From the NCBI GenBank assembly GCA_002368155.1, contig AP018180.1:4094719-4158718 (forward strand): a stretch of DNA of 64,000 nt, in the 5' to 3' direction. Both the position numbers and the translations under genes were made by a program. The notes beneath the pieces are model-generated. The model was not told where the DNA came from, ran no database searches, and saw only the letters and a list, made by a program, of their open reading frames with translations. This document shows positions 55,149 to 62,796 of the stretch, piece by piece. This DNA is from Nostoc carneum NIES-2107. GTDB lineage: Bacteria; Cyanobacteriota; Cyanobacteriia; Cyanobacteriales; Nostocaceae. Position 1 is the first letter of the stretch. The number at the start of each line of letters is the position of its first letter.

Positions 55149-56213
55149 CTATAGCAAGTCGGTAAATCGGGGATCGCTTTGGAGTGTTTTGAGAATTTGT
55201 TTAATTTCCTGGGTACGGTCTTTTTTGACTATGAGGGTAACTTTGCGATCGCGCACGATCACTACATCCTCTAAGCCTATGGTAACAATGACATCTTCGG
55301 GATCGGTGGCGTAAAGTAGTGCTCCTTGGGTATCAAGCCCCACATGGGTAGCAAGTTCCACATTGGGAGTATCTTCTGTTTTCAGTAAACGTTCGATCGC
55401 ATTCCAATCGCCTAAATCATCCCAGCCAAATGCCACTGGTAAGACATATGCTAAAGTGGTCTTTTCCATAAGTGCATAGTCTATACTTTTCTTAGGCAAC
55501 TGCGGGTAGATACTAGGGCCATTTTGTGCTAGAGGTTCGATAATTTCAGGCGCGTGGGTATACAGTTCCTTGAGAACAACACCAGCCCGAAAAACGAACA
55601 TTCCACTATTCCAGCTAAAACGCCCCGTTGATAAAAAAGTTTCTGCCGTTTCCCGGTTGGGCTTTTCAGTAAAGCGGTTGACGTGATAAGCTGGCAACTC
55701 ATCAAAGGTACCAATTTTCTCGCCTTGTTCGATATAGCCGTAACCAGTGGATGGGAAAGTAGGCTTGATCCCCAGTGTGACAATCGCTTCTGTACTTGCC
55801 GCTAAAGAGCTAGCAGCATTTAAGGTGTTCGCAAACGCCTCTTGATCGGCAATCCAGTGATCTGCTGGAAAAAAACCAACGATCGCATCCTCGCCATAAC
55901 GCTGTTTAATGACTAAACTTGTCCAAGCAACAGCTGCGGCAGTGTCTCTTCCCTCTGACTCGATCAATAAATTTTGTGAAGGCAGTTCTGGCAGCTGTTG
56001 TCGCACTCCTTCAGCTATCTGATTAGAAGTGATGACAAACACAGAATCCCACCCGCCCACGAGTTTTATCAACCGATCGGCGGTTGCTTGTAATAAGCTT
56101 CTAGAGCTACCATCAAGACTTAAAAATTGCTTGGGTCGTCCGGAACGACTTAAGGGCCAAAAACGCTCACCTTTACCACCAGCAAGAATTACGGGGAACA
56201 ATGAATTAGTCAT
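55149..56213 (-). CDS. manC: Mannose-1-phosphate guanylyltransferase
   Basis: Makes GDP-mannose from mannose-1-phosphate and GTP for polysaccharides. The nucleotidyl-transferase signature FPVILAGGKGERFWPLSRSG, then RPKQFLSLDGS, FPADHWI, GIKPTFPSTGYGYIE, FTEKPNRETAETFL, WNSGMFVFRAGVVL and FGWDDLGDWNAIERLL. Residues after ~280 correspond to the short C-terminal part; the isomerase domain of ManC/ManA fusions is absent. The ATG at 56213 (MTNSLFPVILAGG) is preferred over one four codons upstream. Divergent from the LCP gene, with which it shares a ~110-base promoter region. Confidence 0.92.
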   Translation of the reverse strand: MTNSLFPVILAGGKGERFWPLSRSGRPKQFLSLDGSSRSLLQATADRLIKLVGGWDSVFVITSNQIAEGVRQQLPELPSQNLLIESEGRDTAAAVAWTSLVIKQRYGEDAIVGFFPADHWIADQEAFANTLNAASSLAASTEAIVTLGIKPTFPSTGYGYIEQGEKIGTFDELPAYHVNRFTEKPNRETAETFLSTGRFSWNSGMFVFRAGVVLKELYTHAPEIIEPLAQNGPSIYPQLPKKSIDYALMEKTTLAYVLPVAFGWDDLGDWNAIERLLKTEDTPNVELATHVGLDTQGALLYATDPEDVIVTIGLEDVVIVRDRKVTLIVKKDRTQEIKQILKTLQSDPRFTDLL

Positions 56214-56328
56214 TATGTCATACAACTTTACTAAAGAACATTACAAGTTTACAGTGGGCTTTTCTACTGGCAAGATTTGTAGCTTGGACTAACATACTTT
56301 TAAGGAGTGGTTGAGTGGGGAGATAATT

Positions 56329-57837
56329 GTGATTAAACAAATGCAATGGACGGAAAATCAAGTCACGCCTCAACAAGTACCAGCTTTAGATTTAGATGAG
56401 GTTAAGCCTCAACAATTACCAAAGTCAGATACTCAAGTTACGCCTCAACCAGCAGTAGCACCAGAGCAAGAAGATAGACCGAAACAACCTACTAATGTTT
56501 CCCGTGGTGTTGTCGAGTCTGTAGGTGAAATTCCTAACCAGCTTTATGAGCGGTTAGGCTTAACCATGCCCCGCTGGCTATTGTGGGTGTTAACGGTTGT
56601 CTTAGGTATCGTTTTATCTGGGCTGCTAGTTTCTACCTTGGCGTTGTGGACTCCTTTATGGAGTAATCTCGACCAAACTGAAGAAGATGCTGGAACATCT
56701 GGCAAAGAACAGGCAAAAGTTCCCCTGCCTGGGGAATTATGGGGCAAAATCTCGGAGTATCAGCTTTCAAAACCCATGAATATTTTGATCATGGGGATTG
56801 AACCAGTCAAAGGTACTGTTGACGGCTCACCAGAAAGTTTTGCTGGTAAAAGCGACACGATGCTGATGGTGAGGCTCAACCCTGGCGATAAATCCATGAA
56901 GGTGCTGTCAATTCCTCGGGATACGATGATTGCCATCCCCGAAAAGGGATTAACTAAAGTATCTGATGCTAACGCTCAAGGCGGCCCAGTATTGGCAGCG
57001 CGGGTAATTAGCCGGACTTTAAATAACGCACCAATCGATCGCTATATGCGGATCTCTACTAGCGGCTTACGCCAAATGGTAGATCAGTTGGGTGGAGTAG
57101 AGGTATTTGTGCCGAAATCAATGGCATATCAAAACGCCTCTGGTCAATCAGTTAGCTTAGTAAGCGGCTGGCAAACTCTCAACGGCGAACAAGCAGAACT
57201 ATTTATTCGTTACCGCGAACCCGGTTTAGGTGATTTACCCCGAGTTCAAAGACAGCAAGCGCTGATGAAAGCGTTAGTAGAACGCCTAAATAGTCCGACT
57301 GTTTTACCCAGGTTGCCACAATTAACCCGCATTATGCGGAAGTACTTTGACACCAACCTGAAAATAGAAGAAATGATGGCATTGGTGAATTTTTCCGTAA
57401 ATCTGGAACGGGATAATTTCCAAATGACCGTATTACCTGGTGGCTTCAGCCGCTTCAGCCAAGACCCCAATAGTTATTGGTTGAATATGACTGGGCAACA
57501 AAGCCTGTTGAATGATTATGTTGGGGTAAATGTGCCTGGTCTCAAGCCGGATGTACGACCAGTTACTAAACTCAAAATTGCTATTCAAAATGCTTCCAAT
57601 CAACCACAGTTAACTCAAAAAGTTATCAATTCTCTCAAACAAAAAGGCTTCACCAACGTTTATCCGGTACCAGATTGGCCTGATACCCAACGCCAAACTC
57701 AAATTATTGTGCAAGGAGGTAAGCGAGAATTAGGAATTGATCTCCAAAAAATTATCGGTTTAGGTCAAATTGAAATGACAGCGACTGGTGATTTGGAATC
57801 TGACCTGACAATCCAAATTGGTAAAGATTGGAAATAG
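56329..57837 (+). CDS. LytR-CpsA-Psr (LCP) family protein with LytR C-terminal domain
   Basis: LCP proteins move glycans from undecaprenyl carriers onto the cell wall. Here a Pro/Gln-rich cytoplasmic part (~80 residues: TPQQVPALDLDEVKPQQLPK) precedes a membrane helix WVLTVVLGIVLSGLLVSTLAL. The LCP domain follows: NILIMGIEPV, GKSDTMLMVRLNPGDKSM, VLSIPRDTMIAIPEKG, IDRYMRISTSGLRQMVDQLG, RYREPGLGDLPRVQRQQALM. A LytR_C domain (IAIQNASNQPQLTQKVINSL) closes the protein. The start is uncertain: GTG at 56329 has GGGGAG six bases upstream; a TTG at 56311 would add six residues. Confidence 0.9.
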   Translation: MIKQMQWTENQVTPQQVPALDLDEVKPQQLPKSDTQVTPQPAVAPEQEDRPKQPTNVSRGVVESVGEIPNQLYERLGLTMPRWLLWVLTVVLGIVLSGLLVSTLALWTPLWSNLDQTEEDAGTSGKEQAKVPLPGELWGKISEYQLSKPMNILIMGIEPVKGTVDGSPESFAGKSDTMLMVRLNPGDKSMKVLSIPRDTMIAIPEKGLTKVSDANAQGGPVLAARVISRTLNNAPIDRYMRISTSGLRQMVDQLGGVEVFVPKSMAYQNASGQSVSLVSGWQTLNGEQAELFIRYREPGLGDLPRVQRQQALMKALVERLNSPTVLPRLPQLTRIMRKYFDTNLKIEEMMALVNFSVNLERDNFQMTVLPGGFSRFSQDPNSYWLNMTGQQSLLNDYVGVNVPGLKPDVRPVTKLKIAIQNASNQPQLTQKVINSLKQKGFTNVYPVPDWPDTQRQTQIIVQGGKRELGIDLQKIIGLGQIEMTATGDLESDLTIQIGKDWK

Positions 57838-57849
57838 TTAAGAGTTGGA

Positions 57850-57903
57850 GAGACGCGATTAATCGCGTCTGTAGATTTGAGAGACGCAATTAATTGTGTC
57901 TGT
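57850..57903. repeat. Two tandem copies of the GACGCGATTAATCGCGTC palindrome
   Basis: AGACGCGATTAATCGCGTCT at 57851-57870, then AGACGCAATTAATTGTGTCT at 57882-57901. It lies just after the LCP stop and could act as a terminator; the first copy also occurs at 52204-52223. Confidence 0.75.
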
Positions 57904-57967
57904 ACAAAAGTCAAGAGTTAGAATTAATTTATGATGAATTTTTGACTTTTGAATCTACAAAAAAGTT

Positions 57968-58474
57968 ATGAAAAAGTTTTGGTTACGCTTTTTTAGCTTG
58001 ATATTGATTTTGATATTGGCTGGTTTATGGGTGATTCTTACTCCTAGACCAGCCTTTGCTCAAACAAATACTATCAATTACAACAACACTAATTTAGAGA
58101 ATCGTGACTTTTCACATAACGATTTAGCTAGGGTAACTTTTGTAGCAGCAGAAATGCGAGGCACAAATTTTGCCGGAGCCAATTTAACAAACGCAATTTT
58201 AACTAAAGGTGTGTTACTCAAAGCCAATTTAGAAGGTGCAAACCTCACAGGCGCTTTAGTGGATCGCGTAACTTTTGATAATGCCAACCTCAAAAATGCC
58301 ATTTTTACAGAAGCAACTTTAACCCGTAGCCGCTTTTATGATGCTGAAATCACTGGTGCCGATTTTACAGATGCTTTAATAGACCGCTATCAAGTATCAC
58401 TATTATGCGATCGCGCCGATGGAGTTAATCCAGTAACCGGAGTTTCCACACGCGATAGTTTGGGTTGTCGATAG
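57968..58474 (+). CDS. Secreted pentapeptide-repeat protein
   Basis: A 168-residue protein with a signal peptide ([15 protein letters not shown]...PAFAQ) and about 20 A(D/N)LxX pentapeptides ([38 protein letters not shown]) forming a right-handed quadrilateral beta helix. The C-terminal part [20 protein letters not shown] with two cysteines (LLCDRA, LGCR) is typical of thylakoid-lumen pentapeptide proteins. Function unknown. Confidence 0.87.
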   Translation: MKKFWLRFFSLILILILAGLWVILTPRPAFAQTNTINYNNTNLENRDFSHNDLARVTFVAAEMRGTNFAGANLTNAILTKGVLLKANLEGANLTGALVDRVTFDNANLKNAIFTEATLTRSRFYDAEITGADFTDALIDRYQVSLLCDRADGVNPVTGVSTRDSLGCR

Positions 58475-58603
58475 GAAGAAAATCACAAATACCAAACCCC
58501 AAACACCAAATAACTAATTTTTGATAATTTGCCTGATAGACTCTACAATTGCAGGTTAAATGTGTTGAGATATGCACTCAGTTAGAGTTGTCAGGTATTA
58601 TTC

Positions 58604-60220
58604 GTGACTAAACAAGACCAAAAGCCCTCTCGTTCATTTGCAGGAATTGCTGGCATTGTTGCCATAGCTACCTTAATTAGTAAAGTATTTGGTTTAGTAA
58701 GGCAACAAGCGATCGCAGCTGCTTTTGGTGTGGGTGCTGCTGCTACTGCTTATAGTTATGCCTACATTATTCCTGGCTTTTTATTAATATTACTCGGTGG
58801 TGTTAACGGGCCGTTACACAGTGCCGTTGTGAGCGTTTTAGCCAAGCGCAAGCAAGAAGAAGCGGCTCCTTTAGTAGAAACAGTCACAACCCTAGTTGGT
58901 GGATTGCTGTTGCTGGTGACATTGGCGCAAATTGTCTTTGCCGATGTAGTAGTAGATTTTGTTGGTCATGGTTTAAAAGAAACTACCAGAGCGATCGCCA
59001 TCCAACAAATCCGCATCATGGCTCCGATGGCTCTATTTTCAGGCTTAATTGGCATTGGGTTTGGCACTCTCAACGCTGCCAATCAATATTGGTTACTTTC
59101 TATTAGTCCTTTATTATCTAGTATTACCGTTGTTGCAGGTATTGGGATTTTAGCTTTGCAATATGGCAAAGATATTATCCTCCCAGAATACGCTTACATC
59201 GGCGGCATGATGTTAGCTTGGGGAACCTTAGCCGGAGCCATTTTGCAATGGTTGGTGCAGTTAATTGTGCAATGGCGCTTAGGATTAGGCACATTACGGC
59301 TACGGTTTGATTTCAAATCCCCTGGGGTTCAACAAGTAATTAAAATTATGACTCCGGCAACCATCTCTTCTGGGATGATGCCAATTAATGTGGCTACAGA
59401 CCTTTATTTTGCTAGTCCTATACCTGGTGCTGCGGCTGGTTTTAACTATGCCAATCTTTTAGTCCAAACTCCCTTAGGCATTATTTCTAATATTATTTTG
59501 TTGCCCTTATTACCAATCTTTGCGAAATTGGCGGAGCCAGACAATTGGCCAGATCTCAAAATACGTATTCGTCAAGGGTTATTGCTTACTGCCTTTACTA
59601 TGCTCCCTTTAGGAGCGTTAATGGTGGCTTTATCTGTCCCCATTGTGCAGATAGTATATGAGCGCGGCGCTTTCAAGCAAGAGGCTACCCAGCTAGTTTC
59701 TTCATTACTAATTGCTTACGGAATTGGAATGTTTGCCTATTTAGGGCGTGATGTTTTAGTACGGGTATTTTATGCTTTGGGTGATGGTCAAACACCATTT
59801 CGCATTAGTACTTTTAATATCTTTCTGAATATTGTACTAGATTGGTTTTTTGTGAAACCATTTGGCGCGCCTGGTTTGGTGTTAGCAACTGTAGGCGTAA
59901 ATTGTAGTTCTATGTTAATGCTGTTATGGCTACTTGATCGTAAACTCAATGGTTTACCTTGGCGAGAGTGGAGTGTACCGATTATTAGTTTAACTGCTGC
60001 TAGCTTAGTTTCTGGTGTAGCTAGTTATGCAACTTTAGTTGGTTGTCAGCAAGTGTTAGGTAAATCTGGTTTAGTAATTCTACTAATAGAGTTATCTATT
60101 GCTGGCTTAGTAGGTCTTGGTTTGTTTGCAATCTTTGCCTCATGGATGAAAATACCAGAGGTGAACACTTTTGTAGTGCGGATGCGCCAACGATTTTTGA
60201 AGAAAGGAAATCAGGTATAG
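58604..60220 (+). CDS. murJ: Lipid II flippase MurJ
   Basis: Moves lipid II across the cytoplasmic membrane for peptidoglycan synthesis. The 538-residue protein has ~14 hydrophobic segments, beginning IAGIVAIATLISKVFGLVRQ, then QQAIAAAFGVGAAATAYSYA, and typical VRVFYALGDGQTPFRISTFN in the seventh-eighth helix region. Start at GTG 58604 (VTKQDQKPSRSF). Length matches the family (510-540). Confidence 0.93.
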   Translation: MTKQDQKPSRSFAGIAGIVAIATLISKVFGLVRQQAIAAAFGVGAAATAYSYAYIIPGFLLILLGGVNGPLHSAVVSVLAKRKQEEAAPLVETVTTLVGGLLLLVTLAQIVFADVVVDFVGHGLKETTRAIAIQQIRIMAPMALFSGLIGIGFGTLNAANQYWLLSISPLLSSITVVAGIGILALQYGKDIILPEYAYIGGMMLAWGTLAGAILQWLVQLIVQWRLGLGTLRLRFDFKSPGVQQVIKIMTPATISSGMMPINVATDLYFASPIPGAAAGFNYANLLVQTPLGIISNIILLPLLPIFAKLAEPDNWPDLKIRIRQGLLLTAFTMLPLGALMVALSVPIVQIVYERGAFKQEATQLVSSLLIAYGIGMFAYLGRDVLVRVFYALGDGQTPFRISTFNIFLNIVLDWFFVKPFGAPGLVLATVGVNCSSMLMLLWLLDRKLNGLPWREWSVPIISLTAASLVSGVASYATLVGCQQVLGKSGLVILLIELSIAGLVGLGLFAIFASWMKIPEVNTFVVRMRQRFLKKGNQV

Positions 60221-60314
60221 TATGTAAGTCTTTTATTAAACTTGTGCATGAAATATAGACTACAAATAGTCTCTGTTAGAAAATAAAAGCAAAGGACTTA
60301 ATAATTAATAAGTT

Positions 60315-60539
60315 ATGTCAACAGTTCCACAACCGCTGGAAGAACGAGTAGCAAATCTAGAGGCTGAAGTTGCAAGCCTCAAAAGCAAATTGGAAGTTGT
60401 TGCTTTGCCAACAAAACCTTGGTGGGAGAGGATAACTGGTACATTTGCTGAAAACTCAGCTTATGATGAAGCTATGGAGCTAGGACGTGAGTATCGTGAA
60501 TCCCTGCGTTCCGACTCTATAGAATCAAGTGATGCTTAG
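60315..60539 (+). CDS. VapB-type antitoxin
   Basis: A 74-residue acidic protein: coiled N-terminal helix (LEERVANLEAEVASLKSKLE) and the C-terminal toxin-binding part (WWERITGTFAENSAYDEAME, LGREYRESLRSDS). The C-terminal pattern is that of cyanobacterial antitoxins paired with PIN toxins. The stop is immediately followed by the ATG of a vapC remnant, so the pair was once an operon. With the toxin gone it may still act as a regulator or be decaying. Confidence 0.72.
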   Translation: MSTVPQPLEERVANLEAEVASLKSKLEVVALPTKPWWERITGTFAENSAYDEAMELGREYRESLRSDSIESSDA

Positions 60540-60602
60540 ATGTACATTCTTGATACAGATCATCTCAGCGTTTTGGATCGCGGAGGAGCAATATCTCTAT
60601 AG
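60540..60602 (+). pseudogene. VapC-type PIN toxin, truncated after 20 codons
   Basis: Reads MYILDTDHLSVLDRGGAISL then stop. MYILDTDHLS is the N-terminal strand of a PIN-domain ribonuclease with its first catalytic Asp (DTD); the remaining ~110 residues, including the other acidic residues, are absent from the following DNA. A deletion appears to have removed the rest. Confidence 0.72.
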
Positions 60603-60836
60603 TTAAGTATTAGTATTTTAGGTAAGTATTCATCAGTTTCATAAGAAAGATAATGGATGTTGCTACCATGACTTAATATTGAGGAGTTAAAATTATTCCT
60701 ACACCAGAGCAAAAAACCCAGTGCTATATATTATGCTGCTGGTTTACAAGGTTTTACTTGCCTATTAATATCGTTCGTCTGGATGAACGCACAGGAAATA
60801 TCTTTTTTATGGCAGGTGATGAAAATATCATAGAGA

Positions 60837-60931
60837 TATAGAGTTTCTCAATCTAGTGAGGTACGTTTTTGAAGCTGATTGTTTTGATATAAAAGGTTCG
60901 TGTGTACTTCAGTTGCCTGGGAAACGCTATA
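60837..60931. mobile_element. MITE with IS630-type ends
   Basis: A 95-base element (including the TA at each end) with no coding capacity. Its ends TATAGAGTTTCTCAATCTAG and (inverted) TATAGCGTTTCCCAGGCAAC, both leading to AGGTAC or AAGTAC, match the 28-base ends of the IS630 element at 4776-5818. It is therefore a likely non-autonomous passenger mobilised by that transposase. Confidence 0.85.
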
Positions 60932-60932
60932 T

Positions 60933-62382
60933 CCCTCTTCTGTCACTTTCCGGGAATAACCAATTAGTAAAGAAGCTAAATCATCCAGAAGCATAACAGG
61001 GTTTAAATTGATTCATTGCAGCAATTAAATGATTGAATCCCAGTAACAAATGTGAATTAGGGAAAATACTTAACCAGGGATAAATTAACCAAAATAATAA
61101 AAGTGGTTGGATAATGAGACGCAGATTATTTAAAGTATTCTTCCATCCAGATTCATGGTTCCATTGCGGATGCTTGGAAAAATCCACCTCACTATTTTCT
61201 TGTACCTCAGTCTCAAGTTTACGAGATTGATTTAAGCTTAAGAAGACTGGAGAATTTAAACTAATCAATGTGTAAACACAAAAAATAATCTCCCACCACC
61301 TCTCAATATGTTGGAAATTAGTAAAACGGTAATCTGTCCAACCTAGTTCCTGTTTACACTGTCGAAACCCATATTCAACCCAGGTTCTTAATCCATATAA
61401 GTCACCTAAGATTTTCTTGAGATTACCTTGCAGATTCGTCATCACAAAGGAGGTAGAATTTTCGGGCATGGTTTCTGGGTCAGTAGTTATTTCCCAGTAA
61501 GTTATGGCTCTTTTTTTCCCATAAATTATTTCCCTAATATATCTTGTTTCTGATTTTTGATTACTAAATGTTCTCTCAAATTTACACCACTTATTTGCCC
61601 TAACGCTTTGTCCTGCTGGCAACCAGACTCCATGATTACTTCTAATTGATACTACATAACCTAATTTATATTCAGCTACTTTTCTAATAAATTCACTACT
61701 TTCACCATACAAACTATCAGCTAGTACTAATTCAATATTGAACCCTGCCTCCATTAATTCTGTAATTATCTCTGATGCTAACTCTATTTTAGTTTTATAT
61801 TTATCTGACTCTTTTAATGTTCCTTTTGGTTTAAATATTTTGACGATTAATGGAAAAGTTATATTAGCATAAACTCCATAAGCATTGACTGAAACTATTC
61901 CATTATCTACTTTACCCACGCTTCCTAAATATTGTCTAGCTACATAATCAGTCTTTTTACCTTTTTTCCTATCTCCTGTTTCATCTATTACTAATGTAAT
62001 TGCCCGACCATCTAATTGTTTCTTTAACTTATTTAATCTTCGTTCTTTTAATTTCTTGACTGACCAATTTGAATTGGCTAAGAAATGGTGTAATGATTGG
62101 GCCGAATTTATGCTCACTACCTTTGCTATCTCTGGTAACGATTTTCGTTTTATAGTTGATGTTATCCCCATGTGTAAATATTTGAAGCACTCATAATTCC
62201 TGACTTCTTTAAATACGTCTTTATACTCTGCACAATATTCATCTATGAGCGTAACTGTTGGGTGAGCATCTCGACGTAAATGTTTGAGGATTTGTAATTC
62301 TACATCCATTGCCCTACTTACCTTTCAGGGTTTTTTCTGTTCATCCTTTTATTTAGAATACCCGGAAAGTGACAGAAGAGGG
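60933..62382 (-). mobile_element. IS701-family insertion sequence
   Basis: A 1450-bp element with perfect 22-base inverted repeats (CCCTCTTCTGTCACTTTCCG plus GG at each end) and 4-base flanking ATAT on both sides (60929-60932 and 62383-62386). It landed in the right end of the MITE. One complete transposase gene inside. Confidence 0.9.
60981..62309 (-). CDS. IS701-family transposase
   Basis: A 442-residue DDE transposase of the IS4/IS701 superfamily. The first acidic residue is in ITLVIDETGDRKKGKKTDYV (near 117), the second in IELVLADSLYGESSEFIRKV (near 213), and the glutamate in LYGLRTWVEYGFRQCKQELG (near 325), with the family's Y-(2)-R-(3)-E-(6)-K-like arrangement around YGFRQCKQELGW. Two C-terminal hydrophobic stretches are normal for the family. 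Intact frame, so possibly active. Confidence 0.9.
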   Translation of the reverse strand: MDVELQILKHLRRDAHPTVTLIDEYCAEYKDVFKEVRNYECFKYLHMGITSTIKRKSLPEIAKVVSINSAQSLHHFLANSNWSVKKLKERRLNKLKKQLDGRAITLVIDETGDRKKGKKTDYVARQYLGSVGKVDNGIVSVNAYGVYANITFPLIVKIFKPKGTLKESDKYKTKIELASEIITELMEAGFNIELVLADSLYGESSEFIRKVAEYKLGYVVSIRSNHGVWLPAGQSVRANKWCKFERTFSNQKSETRYIREIIYGKKRAITYWEITTDPETMPENSTSFVMTNLQGNLKKILGDLYGLRTWVEYGFRQCKQELGWTDYRFTNFQHIERWWEIIFCVYTLISLNSPVFLSLNQSRKLETEVQENSEVDFSKHPQWNHESGWKNTLNNLRLIIQPLLLFWLIYPWLSIFPNSHLLLGFNHLIAAMNQFKPCYASG

Positions 62383-62414
62383 ATATACCCTAATGGAAGA
62401 TGGAGGTACATAGG

Positions 62415-62624
62415 ATGAACAAGCCTAACTTTCAAGCAATGAGCCAAAAAGAATTACATGATTACGTTCTTACTCATCGCAATGATCAGGAGGCTTTTTA
62501 TGCTTATATAGATAAATTACATACAGAAGCGAATTGGATTGAAATGCCACCGTTAGAGTCATTACAAGATTTAGATAAATATCCTGAATTCATTGCACGT
62601 TTTCATGGCGATTCTAACGTGTGA
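62415..62624 (+). CDS. DUF6887-type small protein
   Basis: A 69-residue protein, MNKPNFQAMSQKELHDYVLT, then HRNDQEAFYAYIDKLHTE and PPLESLQDLDKYPEFIARFH. This family is common in Nostocales beside DUF6888-type genes. Its ATG overlaps the TGA of the split DUF6888 gene; upstream of this ATG is GGAGG (62403-62407). The pair structure, small size and genomic scatter resemble a toxin-antitoxin or other two-gene module, but the function is unknown. Here the partner is interrupted, so this gene now depends on another promoter. Confidence 0.7.
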   Translation: MNKPNFQAMSQKELHDYVLTHRNDQEAFYAYIDKLHTEANWIEMPPLESLQDLDKYPEFIARFHGDSNV

Positions 62625-62758
62625 AATAATGTTTAATAATTGATGATTAAATCTAGATGGAATAATTTGGCAACTTCAGGCGTATTTTATGCCTACTTTG
62701 TGTAATTTGAATAAACAGACTCACAATTACTGCTAAGAAAGCTATCAACTAAAAAATT

Positions 62759-62785
62759 GGTGCGTTATCCTACGATGAACGCACC
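62759..62785. repeat. GGTGCGTTA-family palindrome after hupL
   Basis: GGTGCGTTATCCTACGATGA then ACGCACC, directly downstream of the hupL stop. It could act as a terminator for hupL. Confidence 0.6.
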
Positions 62786-62796
62786 TCAAAACAAAT

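Larger units (their letters stand above)
60692..62418 (+). pseudogene. DUF6888-type small gene split by a MITE and an IS701 element
   Basis: Left fragment 60692-60841 encodes IIPTPEQKTQCYILCCWFTR, then FYLPINIVRLDERTGNIFFM and AGDENIIEI, and is stopped by a TAG supplied by the MITE end. Right fragment 62386-62418 encodes YPNGRWRYIG and a stop. Removing the IS701 copy (with one ATAT) and the MITE (with one TA) joins GAG-ATA-TAC-CCT in frame and gives the expected ending ...IIEIYPNGRWRYIG. The rejoined gene would end TGA, overlapping the ATG of the DUF6887 gene (ATGA). No ATG is present at the left start; ATT stands where MIPTPEQ is expected, after GAGGAG at 60681-60686. Confidence 0.8.
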
